Part shown: piece by piece, positions 27,698 to 36,150 of the stretch | Numbering within the stretch: position 1 is the first letter of the stretch | Layout: every line of letters starts with the position of its first letter | Assembly (NCBI RefSeq): GCF_001654915.1 | Contig: NZ_LXEQ01000028.1 | Source: Buttiauxella ferragutiae | GTDB taxonomy: Bacteria > Pseudomonadota > Gammaproteobacteria > Enterobacterales > Enterobacteriaceae | Direction: 5' to 3' (one strand) | Length of the DNA stretch: 64,000 nucleotides | Notes under the pieces: generated by a model | Databases searched by the model: none | What the model saw: the letters and a program-made list of their open reading frames with translations, nothing else | What the model was told of the DNA's origin: nothing | Position numbers and translations under genes: made by a program

Positions 27698-27805
27698 TTC
27701 GCCTTAATCCGATAGACAAGTTACCATTACAGGCTAAGCTTGCTGCCAGACGCCCGTGGATTTTACGGGCGGAATGACAGTGGAATGTAGCATGGAGGTA
27801 TTACA

Positions 27806-28549
27806 GTGAAGTTGAAAACTCTGGCATTAGCCGCTTTAGTTGGATTTGGTTCGGTTCCGGCATTGGCCGATGAGTTGCCAAATGGCCCGCATATCGTAAC
27901 ATCCGGCACTGCAAGCGTGGATGCTGTTCCTGACATTGCCACGCTCGCCATTGAAGTCAATGTGTCTGCTAAAGATGCGGTATCCGCTAAGAAACAAGCT
28001 GACGATCGCGTTGCACAGTATCTGACCTTCTTGCAGCAAAGTGGTGTCGAGAAGAAAGACATCAATGCCGCCAACCTGCGCACTCAACCAGAATACGAAT
28101 ATCTGAAAGATGGCAAAACGCAGCTGAAAGGCTATCGTGCCGTGCGTCAGGTTGAAGTCACACTGCGTAAACTCGACAAAATGAACGAGTTGCTTGATGG
28201 CGCGCTGAAAGCGGGTCTGAACGAAATTCGTTCCGTATCGCTTGGTGTAGCAAACCCAGAACAATACAAAGATAAAGCGCGTAAAGCGGCTATCGACGAT
28301 GCATCTCGTCAGGCGAAACTGTTAGCCGAAGGCTTCAACAGTAAGCTGGGGCCGGTATATAGCGTGCGTTATCATGTTTCTAACTATCAGCCGGCGCCGA
28401 TGGTGCGGATGATGAAAGCTGACGCAGCTGCACCAGTTTCTGCTCAGGATACCTACGATCAGCAGACTATTCAGTTTGATGACCAGGTTGATGTGGTGTT
28501 TGAACTGGGAGCGGCTTCCGCTCCGGCTACAGCCCCAGCAGCACAGTAA
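27806..28549 (+). CDS. yggE: SIMPL-domain periplasmic protein YggE
   Basis: 247 residues with an N-terminal signal peptide (about 1-21, hydrophobic core then ALA-DE) and a SIMPL/DUF541 domain over most of the mature chain. E. coli YggE (246) is linked to oxidative stress tolerance; its biochemical role is unknown. GTG start with GGAGG eight bases upstream. A REP cluster and a shared bidirectional terminator separate it from the convergent argP. The K-12 scpABC genes between yggE and argP are absent. Confidence 0.9.
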   Translation: MKLKTLALAALVGFGSVPALADELPNGPHIVTSGTASVDAVPDIATLAIEVNVSAKDAVSAKKQADDRVAQYLTFLQQSGVEKKDINAANLRTQPEYEYLKDGKTQLKGYRAVRQVEVTLRKLDKMNELLDGALKAGLNEIRSVSLGVANPEQYKDKARKAAIDDASRQAKLLAEGFNSKLGPVYSVRYHVSNYQPAPMVRMMKADAAAPVSAQDTYDQQTIQFDDQVDVVFELGAASAPATAPAAQ

Positions 28550-28562
28550 GACATTGATAGAT

Positions 28563-28752
28563 GGTGGATGACGCTTGCGCTTATCCACCCTACAAAAGCG
28601 CAAAATTGTTGGTCGGATGATGCTTGCGCTTATCCACCCTGCAAAAGCGCAAAATTGTTGGTCGGATGATGCTTGCGTTTATCCACCCTACAAAATCGTA
28701 AAATCGTAAAATCGTAAAATCGTAGGTCGGATAAGCGTTAGCGCCATCCGAC
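28563..28752. repeat. REP cluster between yggE and argP
   Basis: Three consecutive REP-type units of 48-49 bp start at 28563, 28611 and 28660 (GGTSGGATGAYGCTTGCG...TTATCCACCC). They are followed by a perfect fourfold 8 bp repeat AAAATCGT (28692-28723), then one REP in the opposite orientation (28724-28752). Confidence 0.85.
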
Positions 28753-28787
28753 AAAAAAAAGGCCGCTATTGGATTGCGGCCTTTTTC
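28753..28787. terminator. Bidirectional terminator of yggE and argP
   Basis: A tract of eight A, then GGCCGC (28761-28766), a nine-base loop, GCGGCC (28776-28781) and TTTTT. It has a T tract on both strands and fits the two convergent genes. Confidence 0.9.
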
Positions 28788-29686
28788 TATTCTGCGTCCT
28801 GCCGTAGAACTTTATGCCCGTACTCAAGCAGCGCGTCGGTGACATTTCTCATCATGCGGCTTTCTGGTGCGAAGCGGTGCCAGTACAACATGCGGCGCTG
28901 CATCAAGCCTGGCGTCAGGTCGATCAACTCGCCGTTTTTCAGCTCTCTTTCGATTTGCAGATGCGGGATCATGCAGCATGTGGTGCCCTGACGCGCCAAT
29001 TGTACAAACGCTTCCGATGAGTTAACGATGTGGCACGGGACGCTACCCGGCGACAGATCGAAGTTCTGTTGTAAGAACGCCTGGTGCATATCATCGAGAT
29101 GGTCGAACGCCACGGCAGGGGCTTTTAACAGTGCCGAGCGGGTAACTCCGTTCGGGAAATAACGTGCGGCAAAGTCTTTCGAACCGACAAACAGATAATC
29201 CAGCGCTCCAAGTCTGTCGACCAGGCAGCTTGGCAATGGCTGTGGTTGAATGGAAACCGCGCCAACCACTTCACCACGGCGCAGGCGTTCCTGGGTTCGG
29301 GTTTCATCTTCAACCTGAAGATTCAGACGAATAGGGGAGTCGGCCAGAACCGGCGCTAAAGCAGGCAGCAACCAGGTTGCCAGGCTGTCGGCGTTGACCG
29401 CAAGTGACAGCAGCAGCGGGGTAGAACCGGTTTGTTCATCACCAAGCCACTCTTCTTCAAGCAGTTCGACCTGACGCAGTAATGCCAGCAACTTTTGCCC
29501 TTGCTCGGTTGGACGAGGCGGAACAGTGCGTACTAACAATGGCTGGCCGAACATATTTTCCAGTTGCTTGATACGTTGCGAGACGGCGGATTGAGTAATA
29601 CAGAGTTTTTGAGCGGCGCGCTCAAACCCTCGTTCACGAATTACGGCATCCAACGCCTGTAGCGTTCTATAGTCCGGGCGTTTCAT
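28787..29686 (-). CDS. argP: LysR-family regulator ArgP (IciA)
   Basis: Activator of argO and of lysine and arginine-related genes; its response depends on arginine or lysine as co-effector. 299 residues, two longer than E. coli at the C-terminus. N-terminal winged helix (about 3-60, RAAQKLCITQSAVSQRIKQLE) and effector domain. The ATG is conserved (KRPDYRTLQALDAVIRERGF). Divergent from rpiA, as in K-12. Confidence 0.96.
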   Translation of the reverse strand: MKRPDYRTLQALDAVIRERGFERAAQKLCITQSAVSQRIKQLENMFGQPLLVRTVPPRPTEQGQKLLALLRQVELLEEEWLGDEQTGSTPLLLSLAVNADSLATWLLPALAPVLADSPIRLNLQVEDETRTQERLRRGEVVGAVSIQPQPLPSCLVDRLGALDYLFVGSKDFAARYFPNGVTRSALLKAPAVAFDHLDDMHQAFLQQNFDLSPGSVPCHIVNSSEAFVQLARQGTTCCMIPHLQIERELKNGELIDLTPGLMQRRMLYWHRFAPESRMMRNVTDALLEYGHKVLRQDAE

Positions 29687-29853
29687 TGTTGTTTGCTGAC
29701 TCCTGTTTTTGTTATGGCTGCACTATGACATAAATTTGCCGCTGATCCAGACCAAATCCGCAATGTTCGTCCGAGTTCTGCGCCAATCGCAGGACATTTT
29801 TTGGCGGCTTGCTCTATAATGCGCGTCAGTTTTCACAGCACAGGCAATTAACC

Positions 29854-30513
29854 ATGACGCAGGATGAACTGAAAAAAGCAGTCGGCTGGGCAGCATTACA
29901 ATACGTGCAACCAGGCACTATCGTTGGTGTGGGTACCGGCTCAACCGCCGCGCACTTTATTGATGCTCTTGGGACTATCAAACATCAGATTGATGGTGCC
30001 GTTTCTAGCTCCGACGCTTCCACCGCCAAACTGAAAAGCCTTGGTATCACTGTTTACGATCTCAACGAAGTGGATACCCTCGGTATCTATGTCGATGGTG
30101 CAGATGAGATCAACGGCCAGATGCAAATGATTAAAGGCGGCGGTGCAGCACTGACCCGCGAAAAGATCATCGCGTCTGTCGCGGAAAAGTTTATTTGTAT
30201 CGCCGATTCGTCCAAGCAGGTGGGCATCCTGGGTAACTTCCCACTGCCAGTGGAAGTCATTCCAATGGCTCGTAGTTGCGTGGCGCGCGCACTGGTCAAG
30301 CTGGGCGGTCGCCCGGAATACCGCCAGGGCGTAGTAACCGATAACGGCAACATCATTCTTGATGTTTACGGCCTCAGCATCGTTGAGCCTATCGCGCTCG
30401 AAAATGCGATTAACGGCTTGCCAGGCGTGGTCACCGTGGGGCTGTTTGCTAACCGTGGTGCGGATGTTGCGTTGATTGGTACTGCTGATGGTGTGAAAAC
30501 CATTGTGAAATGA
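29854..30513 (+). CDS. rpiA: Ribose-5-phosphate isomerase A
   Basis: Interconverts ribose 5-phosphate and ribulose 5-phosphate in the pentose phosphate pathway. 219 residues as in E. coli. GVGTGSTAAHFID (about 27-39), VDGADEIN (about 81-88) and KGGGAALTREK (about 94-104) are the substrate loops. The ATG gives the conserved TQDELKKAVGW start; an upstream frame to 29809 is not conserved. An ERIC element lies 14 bases downstream. Confidence 0.97.
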   Translation: MTQDELKKAVGWAALQYVQPGTIVGVGTGSTAAHFIDALGTIKHQIDGAVSSSDASTAKLKSLGITVYDLNEVDTLGIYVDGADEINGQMQMIKGGGAALTREKIIASVAEKFICIADSSKQVGILGNFPLPVEVIPMARSCVARALVKLGGRPEYRQGVVTDNGNIILDVYGLSIVEPIALENAINGLPGVVTVGLFANRGADVALIGTADGVKTIVK

Positions 30514-30527
30514 TCTGGGGGGCGTTT

Positions 30528-30654
30528 TATACCCGTCATACTTCAAGTTGCAGGGGTGTTGGCTGCACTCACAAACCCGAATCACTTACCTGAGTAAGCT
30601 CATCGGGATTTGTTCACTTGCCGCCTACCAACAACTCGAATTATTTTGGGTATA
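30528..30654. repeat. ERIC element between rpiA and serA
   Basis: Exactly 127 bp, with terminal inverted repeats TATACCC...GGGTATA and the ERIC core (ATCACTTACCTGAGTAAGCT). Same orientation as the copy after speA. Confidence 0.93.
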
Positions 30655-30704
30655 TACGCCCCATATCCATATAAAAAATGACAAAATAATCTAACGCTAA
30701 ATTT

Positions 30705-30720
30705 GGTGACATATGTCACA
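30705..30720 (+). promoter_or_regulatory. Candidate CRP site upstream of serA
   Basis: GGTGA-CATATG-TCACA, nine of ten matches to the CRP consensus, containing the perfect palindrome TGACATATGTCA. E. coli serA has a CRP-activated promoter as well as Lrp control. It is 197 bases before the start codon. Confidence 0.6.
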
Positions 30721-30916
30721 TTCCTGCCAACCACCTGCTGTTCATTCCTGATTCTCTCTGCTACTCAGAGTTTTGTGCTGCCCCATGCCGCTTATTCCTT
30801 TTTTGCTTTGCGGACTGCGCAATCGTTTATATTGCCCCGCCCGTATTTTTTGATATTTTGGCAGAAGGGTGTCTTATCACACAGCACAACATCAGTACTA
30901 AAAATAGGGTCGGGAA

Positions 30917-32155
30917 ATGGCAAAAGTATCACTGGATAAAGACAAGATTAAATTCCTGCTGGTGGAAGGTGTACACCAGAAAGCCGTGGATAACCTTCGC
31001 GCAGCAGGCTATACCAACATCGAATACCATAAAGGCGCGCTGGACAGCGATGCCCTGAAAGAGTCGATCCGTGATGCGCATTTCATCGGTCTGCGTTCCC
31101 GTACCAACTTAACTGAAGATGTTCTGGCCGTGGCTGAAAGGCTGGTGGCTGTCGGCTGCTTCTGTATTGGTACAAACCAGGTCGACCTGGATGCTGCCGC
31201 TAAACGTGGCGTTCCGGTGTTTAATGCCCCATTCTCTAACACGCGTTCTGTAGCTGAACTGGTTATCGGCCAACTGCTATTACTGCTGCGTGGCGTTCCG
31301 GAAGCTAACGCCAAAGCACACCGTGGTGTGTGGAATAAACTGGCGGTTGGCTCTTATGAAGCACGCGGTAAAAAACTCGGCATTATTGGTTACGGCCATA
31401 TCGGGACTCAGTTGGGGATTCTGGCTGAAGCGCTGGGTATGCACGTTTACTTCTACGATATCGAAAACAAACTGACGCTGGGTAACGCGACTCAGGTTCA
31501 GCATCTTTCTGACCTGCTCAATATGAGCGATGTGGTGAGTCTGCATGTGCCTGAAAATGCCTCTACCAAGAACATGATTGGCGTCAACGAACTGGCGCTG
31601 ATGAAGCCAGGCGCACTGCTGATCAACTGCGCACGTGGCACGGTTGTTGATATTCCTGCATTGTGTGATTCGCTGGCGCGTAAGCATCTGGCAGGTGCTG
31701 CAATCGACGTATTCCCGACTGAACCGGCAACTAACAGCGATCCATTCACTTCGCCACTGTGTGAGTTTGATAACGTGATCCTGACTCCGCACATTGGCGG
31801 CTCGACTCAGGAAGCACAGGAAAACATCGGTCTGGAAGTGGCTGGCAAACTGGCGAAATATTCAGATAACGGTTCTACACTCTCTGCGGTGAATTTCCCG
31901 GAAGTTTCTCTGCCGTTACACGGTGGCAGCACCAGCCGTTTACTGCACATTCACGAAAACCGCCCGGGGATTTTGACCGCGCTGAACCAGATTTTTGCCG
32001 AGCAGGGTATCAACATCGCCGCTCAGTATCTGCAAACCACTCCGCAGATGGGCTATGTGGTTATTGATGTCGATGCCGAAGAAGATGTTGCTGAAGCTGC
32101 GCTGAAATCGATGAAGGCGATTCCGGGGACTATCCGCGCCCGTCTGCTGTACTAA
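30917..32155 (+). CDS. serA: D-3-phosphoglycerate dehydrogenase
   Basis: First committed step of serine synthesis, 3-phosphoglycerate to phosphohydroxypyruvate with NAD. 412 residues against 410 in E. coli; the difference lies in a short insertion in the linker HGGSTSRLLHIHENRPG before the ACT domain. NAD motif GIIGYGHIGTQLG (about 157-169), catalytic segment TPHIGGSTQEAQENIG (about 291) and C-terminal ACT domain (about 340-412) that binds serine for feedback inhibition. Confidence 0.97.
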   Translation: MAKVSLDKDKIKFLLVEGVHQKAVDNLRAAGYTNIEYHKGALDSDALKESIRDAHFIGLRSRTNLTEDVLAVAERLVAVGCFCIGTNQVDLDAAAKRGVPVFNAPFSNTRSVAELVIGQLLLLLRGVPEANAKAHRGVWNKLAVGSYEARGKKLGIIGYGHIGTQLGILAEALGMHVYFYDIENKLTLGNATQVQHLSDLLNMSDVVSLHVPENASTKNMIGVNELALMKPGALLINCARGTVVDIPALCDSLARKHLAGAAIDVFPTEPATNSDPFTSPLCEFDNVILTPHIGGSTQEAQENIGLEVAGKLAKYSDNGSTLSAVNFPEVSLPLHGGSTSRLLHIHENRPGILTALNQIFAEQGINIAAQYLQTTPQMGYVVIDVDAEEDVAEAALKSMKAIPGTIRARLLY

Positions 32156-32165
32156 TTAAATAATT

Positions 32166-32186
32166 GGGGAGCTAATCTGGCTCCCC
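32166..32186 (+). terminator. serA terminator hairpin
   Basis: GGGGAGC-taatctg-GCTCCCC, ten bases after the serA stop. No good T tract. Confidence 0.55.
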
Positions 32187-32271
32187 ACTTGACTCTCAAA
32201 ATCCGTTTCCTGAGTTGTTTTTTTCGCGTGTCCCACTGATAGTTAAGCTTTTAGTCATACGGCGAAGCTAC

Positions 32272-32883
32272 ATGACCAGTACATTCTTAAAATCCGGTGC
32301 CTTTATACTTCTGCTGATTCTCATCTATACGGGGTTTAGCACTACGGATCGGCTCACCTGGCTGATGGAAGTGACTCCAGTCATTATCATTGTTCCTCTG
32401 CTTTTAGCGACCCACTCGCGTTTTCCCCTTACGCCATTGCTCTATTTTTTGATTTTCCTGCATGCCATTATTTTGATGGTTGGCGGTTTATACACCTACG
32501 CCAAAGTGCCGATGGGTTTTGAGGTTCAGGAGTGGTTGGGTCTGAGTCGTAATCCCTATGACAAGCTTGGCCATTTTTTCCAGGGGCTAGTTCCTGCGCT
32601 GGCGGCACGTGAGATTTTGATTCGTGGTGGCTATGTTCATGGGCGCAAAATGGTCGCGTTTCTGGTGTGCTGCATAGCACTCGCCATCAGTGCCGTATAT
32701 GAACTGATTGAATGGGCGGCAGCGCTGGCATTGGGGCAGGGGGCCGACGAGTTTTTGGGGACTCAGGGTGATATTTGGGACACGCAATCAGATATGTTTT
32801 GTGCGCTTCTTGGCGCACTGACCACGGTCTTGATATTGCAATACTGGCATACCAAACAACTGCTCAAGCTGCGTATCGCCTGA
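32272..32883 (+). CDS. DUF2238 (YjdF-type) integral membrane protein
   Basis: 203 residues with about five to six hydrophobic segments and the family signature SRNPYDKLGHFFQGLVPALAAREILIR (about 88-114) and GADEFLGTQGDIWDTQSDM (about 157-175). It resembles E. coli YjdF, whose gene is elsewhere in K-12; function unknown. The ATG at 32272 removes a nineteen-residue upstream extension with no conservation. In K-12 serA adjoins fau, so this is an extra gene at that junction. It converges with fau, with only two bases between the stops. The conserved Asp, Glu and His within membrane segments hint at a catalytic or ion-binding role; that is inference. Confidence 0.75.
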   Translation: MTSTFLKSGAFILLLILIYTGFSTTDRLTWLMEVTPVIIIVPLLLATHSRFPLTPLLYFLIFLHAIILMVGGLYTYAKVPMGFEVQEWLGLSRNPYDKLGHFFQGLVPALAAREILIRGGYVHGRKMVAFLVCCIALAISAVYELIEWAAALALGQGADEFLGTQGDIWDTQSDMFCALLGALTTVLILQYWHTKQLLKLRIA

Positions 32884-32885
32884 CG

Positions 32886-33482
32886 CTACCATTCCCAAAC
32901 TCGCGATGGCGTCACCACTGCGGGCAAGGGAATATCCCACTCTTCAGCGGGTAAGGCCGGAACATGCTGGCAATCATGTGCCAGCCCAACCGGCCACAAA
33001 CCATGCTGCTGCCAGTTTTGCAACGTCCTGTCGTAGAAACCACCGCCCATTCCCAGCCTTTGTCCTTGCTCATCAAACGCGACTAATGGCGTAATCAGCA
33101 CATCCAGTTTATCCAGCGGCAATACATCACGGACATCAAGCTTCGGCTCAAGAATTTTCAGGCGATTCATCACCAAATGGCTATTTTCGCTATAGCGCAA
33201 AAACAACAGGTTGCCTTTGCTGAATGGATGAAGCACCGGTAGATAGACCGATTTTCCTGCTCGCCATAACGCACGGATGAGTGGTGTGGTGTCCAGTTCG
33301 CCATCAAATGACAAAAACAGGGCGACGGTACCGGCATCGGTTACCGGCTGATATGCCAGCATTCGTTCGGCTGCAAGATGAGCAAAGTGTTGTTGTTCAG
33401 TGGGGGTAAGCGCACGGCGTCGTTGCCGAATGTGTTGTCTGATTTCTTGTCGAAGCGATGGAATTAGCTGAATTTTCGTCAT
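32886..33482 (-). CDS. fau: 5-Formyltetrahydrofolate cyclo-ligase
   Basis: Converts 5-formyltetrahydrofolate to 5,10-methenyltetrahydrofolate with ATP. 198 residues; the annotated K-12 protein (YgfA, 182) starts at the second internal position, so this start adds sixteen residues, with an ATG but no clear Shine-Dalgarno. The signature GMGGGFYDRTL (about 156-166) and DGELDTTPLI are conserved. It lies directly downstream of 6S RNA on the same strand; in K-12 they are co-transcribed. Confidence 0.93.
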   Translation of the reverse strand: MTKIQLIPSLRQEIRQHIRQRRRALTPTEQQHFAHLAAERMLAYQPVTDAGTVALFLSFDGELDTTPLIRALWRAGKSVYLPVLHPFSKGNLLFLRYSENSHLVMNRLKILEPKLDVRDVLPLDKLDVLITPLVAFDEQGQRLGMGGGFYDRTLQNWQQHGLWPVGLAHDCQHVPALPAEEWDIPLPAVVTPSRVWEW

Positions 33483-33507
33483 AGCGATGACTGGTTGGTA
33501 GAAAGAG

Positions 33508-33691
33508 GGAATCTCCGAGATGCCGCCGCAGGCTGTAACCCTTGAACCCTTGGTTCAAGGTGAATGCAGCGTCAGAATCATCAGGCTTCTCGGACGGACC
33601 GAGCATGCTCACAGAATCTGGAGCACCACATTCTTGTGGTATGAAATATCGGCTCAGGGGACTGGCCCGCATGCAAACATCTCAGAGAAAT
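33508..33691 (-). ncRNA. ssrS: 6S RNA
   Basis: 184 nucleotides, starting ATTTCTCTGAGATG and ending CATCTCGGAGATTC, whose ends pair to form the closing stem. The central segment and the GAACCAAGGGTTCAAGGGTT hairpin match E. coli 6S RNA closely, and its position between zapA and fau is the conserved one. 6S RNA binds sigma-70 RNA polymerase in stationary phase, mimicking an open promoter. Confidence 0.96.
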
Positions 33692-33732
33692 TTGGTCTTC
33701 AAAGTTACTCTACCATAGGTAACCGTGAAGTG

Positions 33733-34062
33733 TTATTCAAAATTTGGACCCTGTCTTTCAGTTATGCGACCTTGCTCAAGCAACGCTTGTTCGATGGTCT
33801 GCTGTAACATCCGAATACGTTCTTCCATGTTAGAAGCGTAGTCGCGGGTTTTCGATTTTTCCTGAGCCAATTCGTAGCAAATGTTCAATGCTGCGATGAA
33901 AACTAACTGCTCAGTATTTGTGACTCTAGTGCGAACTTTTAAATCTTGCAACCGCTGATCAAGCTCTTGAGCCGCAAGATTCAGTGCATCCTGTTGTTCA
34001 GGCGGACAATTCACGCGCAATGAACGACCGAAAATTTGGATATCGACTGGTTGTGCAGACAT
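33733..34062 (-). CDS. zapA: Cell division protein ZapA
   Basis: Cytoplasmic protein that bundles FtsZ filaments at the division ring. 109 residues as in E. coli. Globular N-terminus (VDIQIFGRSLRVNCP) and a C-terminal coiled coil (about 55-100) that forms the dimer. Immediately upstream of ssrS on the same strand; divergent from ygfB. Confidence 0.95.
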   Translation of the reverse strand: MSAQPVDIQIFGRSLRVNCPPEQQDALNLAAQELDQRLQDLKVRTRVTNTEQLVFIAALNICYELAQEKSKTRDYASNMEERIRMLQQTIEQALLEQGRITERQGPNFE

Positions 34063-34230
34063 GCCACCTTCCTGCTGTTAACTCGCCTGCCTCTCGCTAA
34101 CCTGTGCCAGGCTACGAAAGGGGCGTCACTATAGCTATCCCGAAATGAAGATACAAGCCCTTTTCTGGTGCCTTGGGGTCCCTGGTGGTAGCATAACATG
34201 AACTCTCACAGCCAACGATGGCGAATGCGC

Positions 34231-34809
34231 ATGTCTATACAGAACACTATGCCTGACTACGACTTAGTCGGCCAACTATTGAACCAACAAGGTGTCGGTA
34301 TGACGCCTTCAGAAATGCACGGCTTAATCAGCGGTATGCTATGCGGTGGTAATCAAGACACCAGCTGGCAACCGCTGCTTCATGACCTGACAAACGAAGG
34401 CCTGGCCTTCAGCCAAAACCTTGCGGATACTCTGCGCCAGATGCATGGTGCAACCGGTGATTCGCTTGAAGATGACGGTTTTCTGTTCCAGCTTTACCTG
34501 CCAGATGGCGACGACGTAACGGTATTCCAGCGAGCTGATGCGCTGGCGGGGTGGGTAAACCATTTCTTACTTGGCCTGGGTGTCACGCAACCTAAGCTCG
34601 ATAAAGTGACCGGTGAAACCGGTGAAGCTATCGACGATTTGCGTAACATCGCGCAATTGGGTTACGACGAAGACGAAGATCAAGAAGAGCTGGAAATGTC
34701 GCTCGAAGAGATCGTCGAGTACGTGCGCGTGGCGGCATTGCTGTGTCACGACACCTTTACCCGCCCGGTTCCGACCGCGCCAGAAGTGCAAAAACCAACG
34801 CTACACTAA
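34231..34809 (+). CDS. ygfB: UPF0149 protein YgfB
   Basis: 192 residues, matching E. coli YgfB. The acidic segment YDEDEDQEELEMSLEEIVEYVR (about 147-168) is typical. First gene of ygfB-pepP-ubiH-ubiI. In Pseudomonas a homologue affects antibiotic tolerance regulation; the E. coli function is not settled. An in-frame ATG eleven codons upstream (34198) exists; the downstream one is conserved. Confidence 0.9.
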   Translation: MSIQNTMPDYDLVGQLLNQQGVGMTPSEMHGLISGMLCGGNQDTSWQPLLHDLTNEGLAFSQNLADTLRQMHGATGDSLEDDGFLFQLYLPDGDDVTVFQRADALAGWVNHFLLGLGVTQPKLDKVTGETGEAIDDLRNIAQLGYDEDEDQEELEMSLEEIVEYVRVAALLCHDTFTRPVPTAPEVQKPTLH

Positions 34810-34833
34810 AAATAATAAGCTTCAGGAGGTGTG

Positions 34834-36150
34834 ATGAATCAGCACGAATTTCTCCGGCGCCGCCAGGCGTTGTTGGCCAAAATGGCTCCGGCAAGCGCCG
34901 CGCTCATCTTTGCCGCTCCCGAGGTAACACGCAGTGCCGACAGCGAATACCCGTATCGCCAGAATAGCGATTTCTGGTACTTCACCGGTTTTAACGAACC
35001 TGAAGCGGTATTGGTGTTGATTAAAAGCGACGAAACCCACAACCACAGCGTTCTGTTTAACCGCCTGCGCGATAAAACCGCTGAAATCTGGTTTGGTCGC
35101 CGTCTGGGTCAGGAAGCCGCACCAGAAAAACTGGGCGTTGACCGTGCGCTGGCGTTCTCCGAAATCGGCGAACAGTTGCACCAACTGCTTAATGGCCTCG
35201 ATGTGGTTTACCACGCGCAGGGCGAATATGCCTGGGCTGACACCATCGTTTTTGCCGCACTCGATAAACTACGCCGCGGTTCTCGCCAGAATCTCACCGC
35301 TCCGGCTACAGTAACTGACTGGCGTCCGTGGGTTCACGAACAGCGTCTGTTTAAGTCAGAAGAAGAAATTGCGCTGATGCGTCGTGCCGGTGAAATCACC
35401 GCACTTGGGCATACCCGAGCGATGGAAAAATGCCGTCCAGGGATGTTTGAATATCAGCTCGAAGGTGAAATCCTTCACGAATTTAACCGCCACGGTGCGC
35501 GCTTCCCGTCTTACAACACCATTGTTGGCAGCGGTGAAAATGCCTGCATTCTGCATTACACCGAAAACGAGAGCCAAATGCGCGATGGTGATTTGGTGTT
35601 GATCGATGCCGGTTGCGAATACCACGGCTATGCGGGCGATATCACGCGTACCTTCCCGGTGAACGGTAAATTTAGCGCACCGCAGCGGGCGATTTACGAC
35701 ATCGTGCTCGAATCCCTCGAAACCTCTCTGCAACTCTACCGTCCAGGCACCTCAATGCAGGAAGTCACCGCGCAAGTGATTCGCATTATGGTGACGGGCC
35801 TGGTCAAGCTCGGCATTCTTCACGGTGACGTAGATAAGTTGATCGCCGAAAACGCGCACCGTCCGTTCTTTATGCATGGTCTGAGCCATTGGTTAGGGCT
35901 GGATGTTCACGACGTCGGCGTTTATGGCGCGGATCGTTCACGCAAGCTTGAGCCTGGAATGGTGATTACCGTGGAGCCTGGTTTGTATATCGCGCCTGAT
36001 GCAGATGTTCCCGCCGAGTACCGCGGTATTGGGATTCGTATTGAAGACGACATACTCATCACCGCCACCGGCAATGAAAACCTGACAGCCAGCGTAGTGA
36101 AGTCGGCAGACGACATCGAAGCGTTAATGGCGGCGGCGCGTCACTCATGA
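34834..36150 (+). CDS. pepP: Xaa-Pro aminopeptidase
   Basis: Removes N-terminal residues before proline, with a dinuclear manganese centre. 438 residues from the ATG at 34834; a GTG three bases earlier is possible but sits one base from AGGAGG. Metal ligands of the pita-bread fold are visible: IDAGCEYHGYAGDITR (about 258-273), HGLSHWLGLDVHD (about 350-362), EPGLYI and GIRIEDD. E. coli PepP has 441 residues. Its stop overlaps the ubiH start by four bases. Confidence 0.96.
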   Translation: MNQHEFLRRRQALLAKMAPASAALIFAAPEVTRSADSEYPYRQNSDFWYFTGFNEPEAVLVLIKSDETHNHSVLFNRLRDKTAEIWFGRRLGQEAAPEKLGVDRALAFSEIGEQLHQLLNGLDVVYHAQGEYAWADTIVFAALDKLRRGSRQNLTAPATVTDWRPWVHEQRLFKSEEEIALMRRAGEITALGHTRAMEKCRPGMFEYQLEGEILHEFNRHGARFPSYNTIVGSGENACILHYTENESQMRDGDLVLIDAGCEYHGYAGDITRTFPVNGKFSAPQRAIYDIVLESLETSLQLYRPGTSMQEVTAQVIRIMVTGLVKLGILHGDVDKLIAENAHRPFFMHGLSHWLGLDVHDVGVYGADRSRKLEPGMVITVEPGLYIAPDADVPAEYRGIGIRIEDDILITATGNENLTASVVKSADDIEALMAAARHS

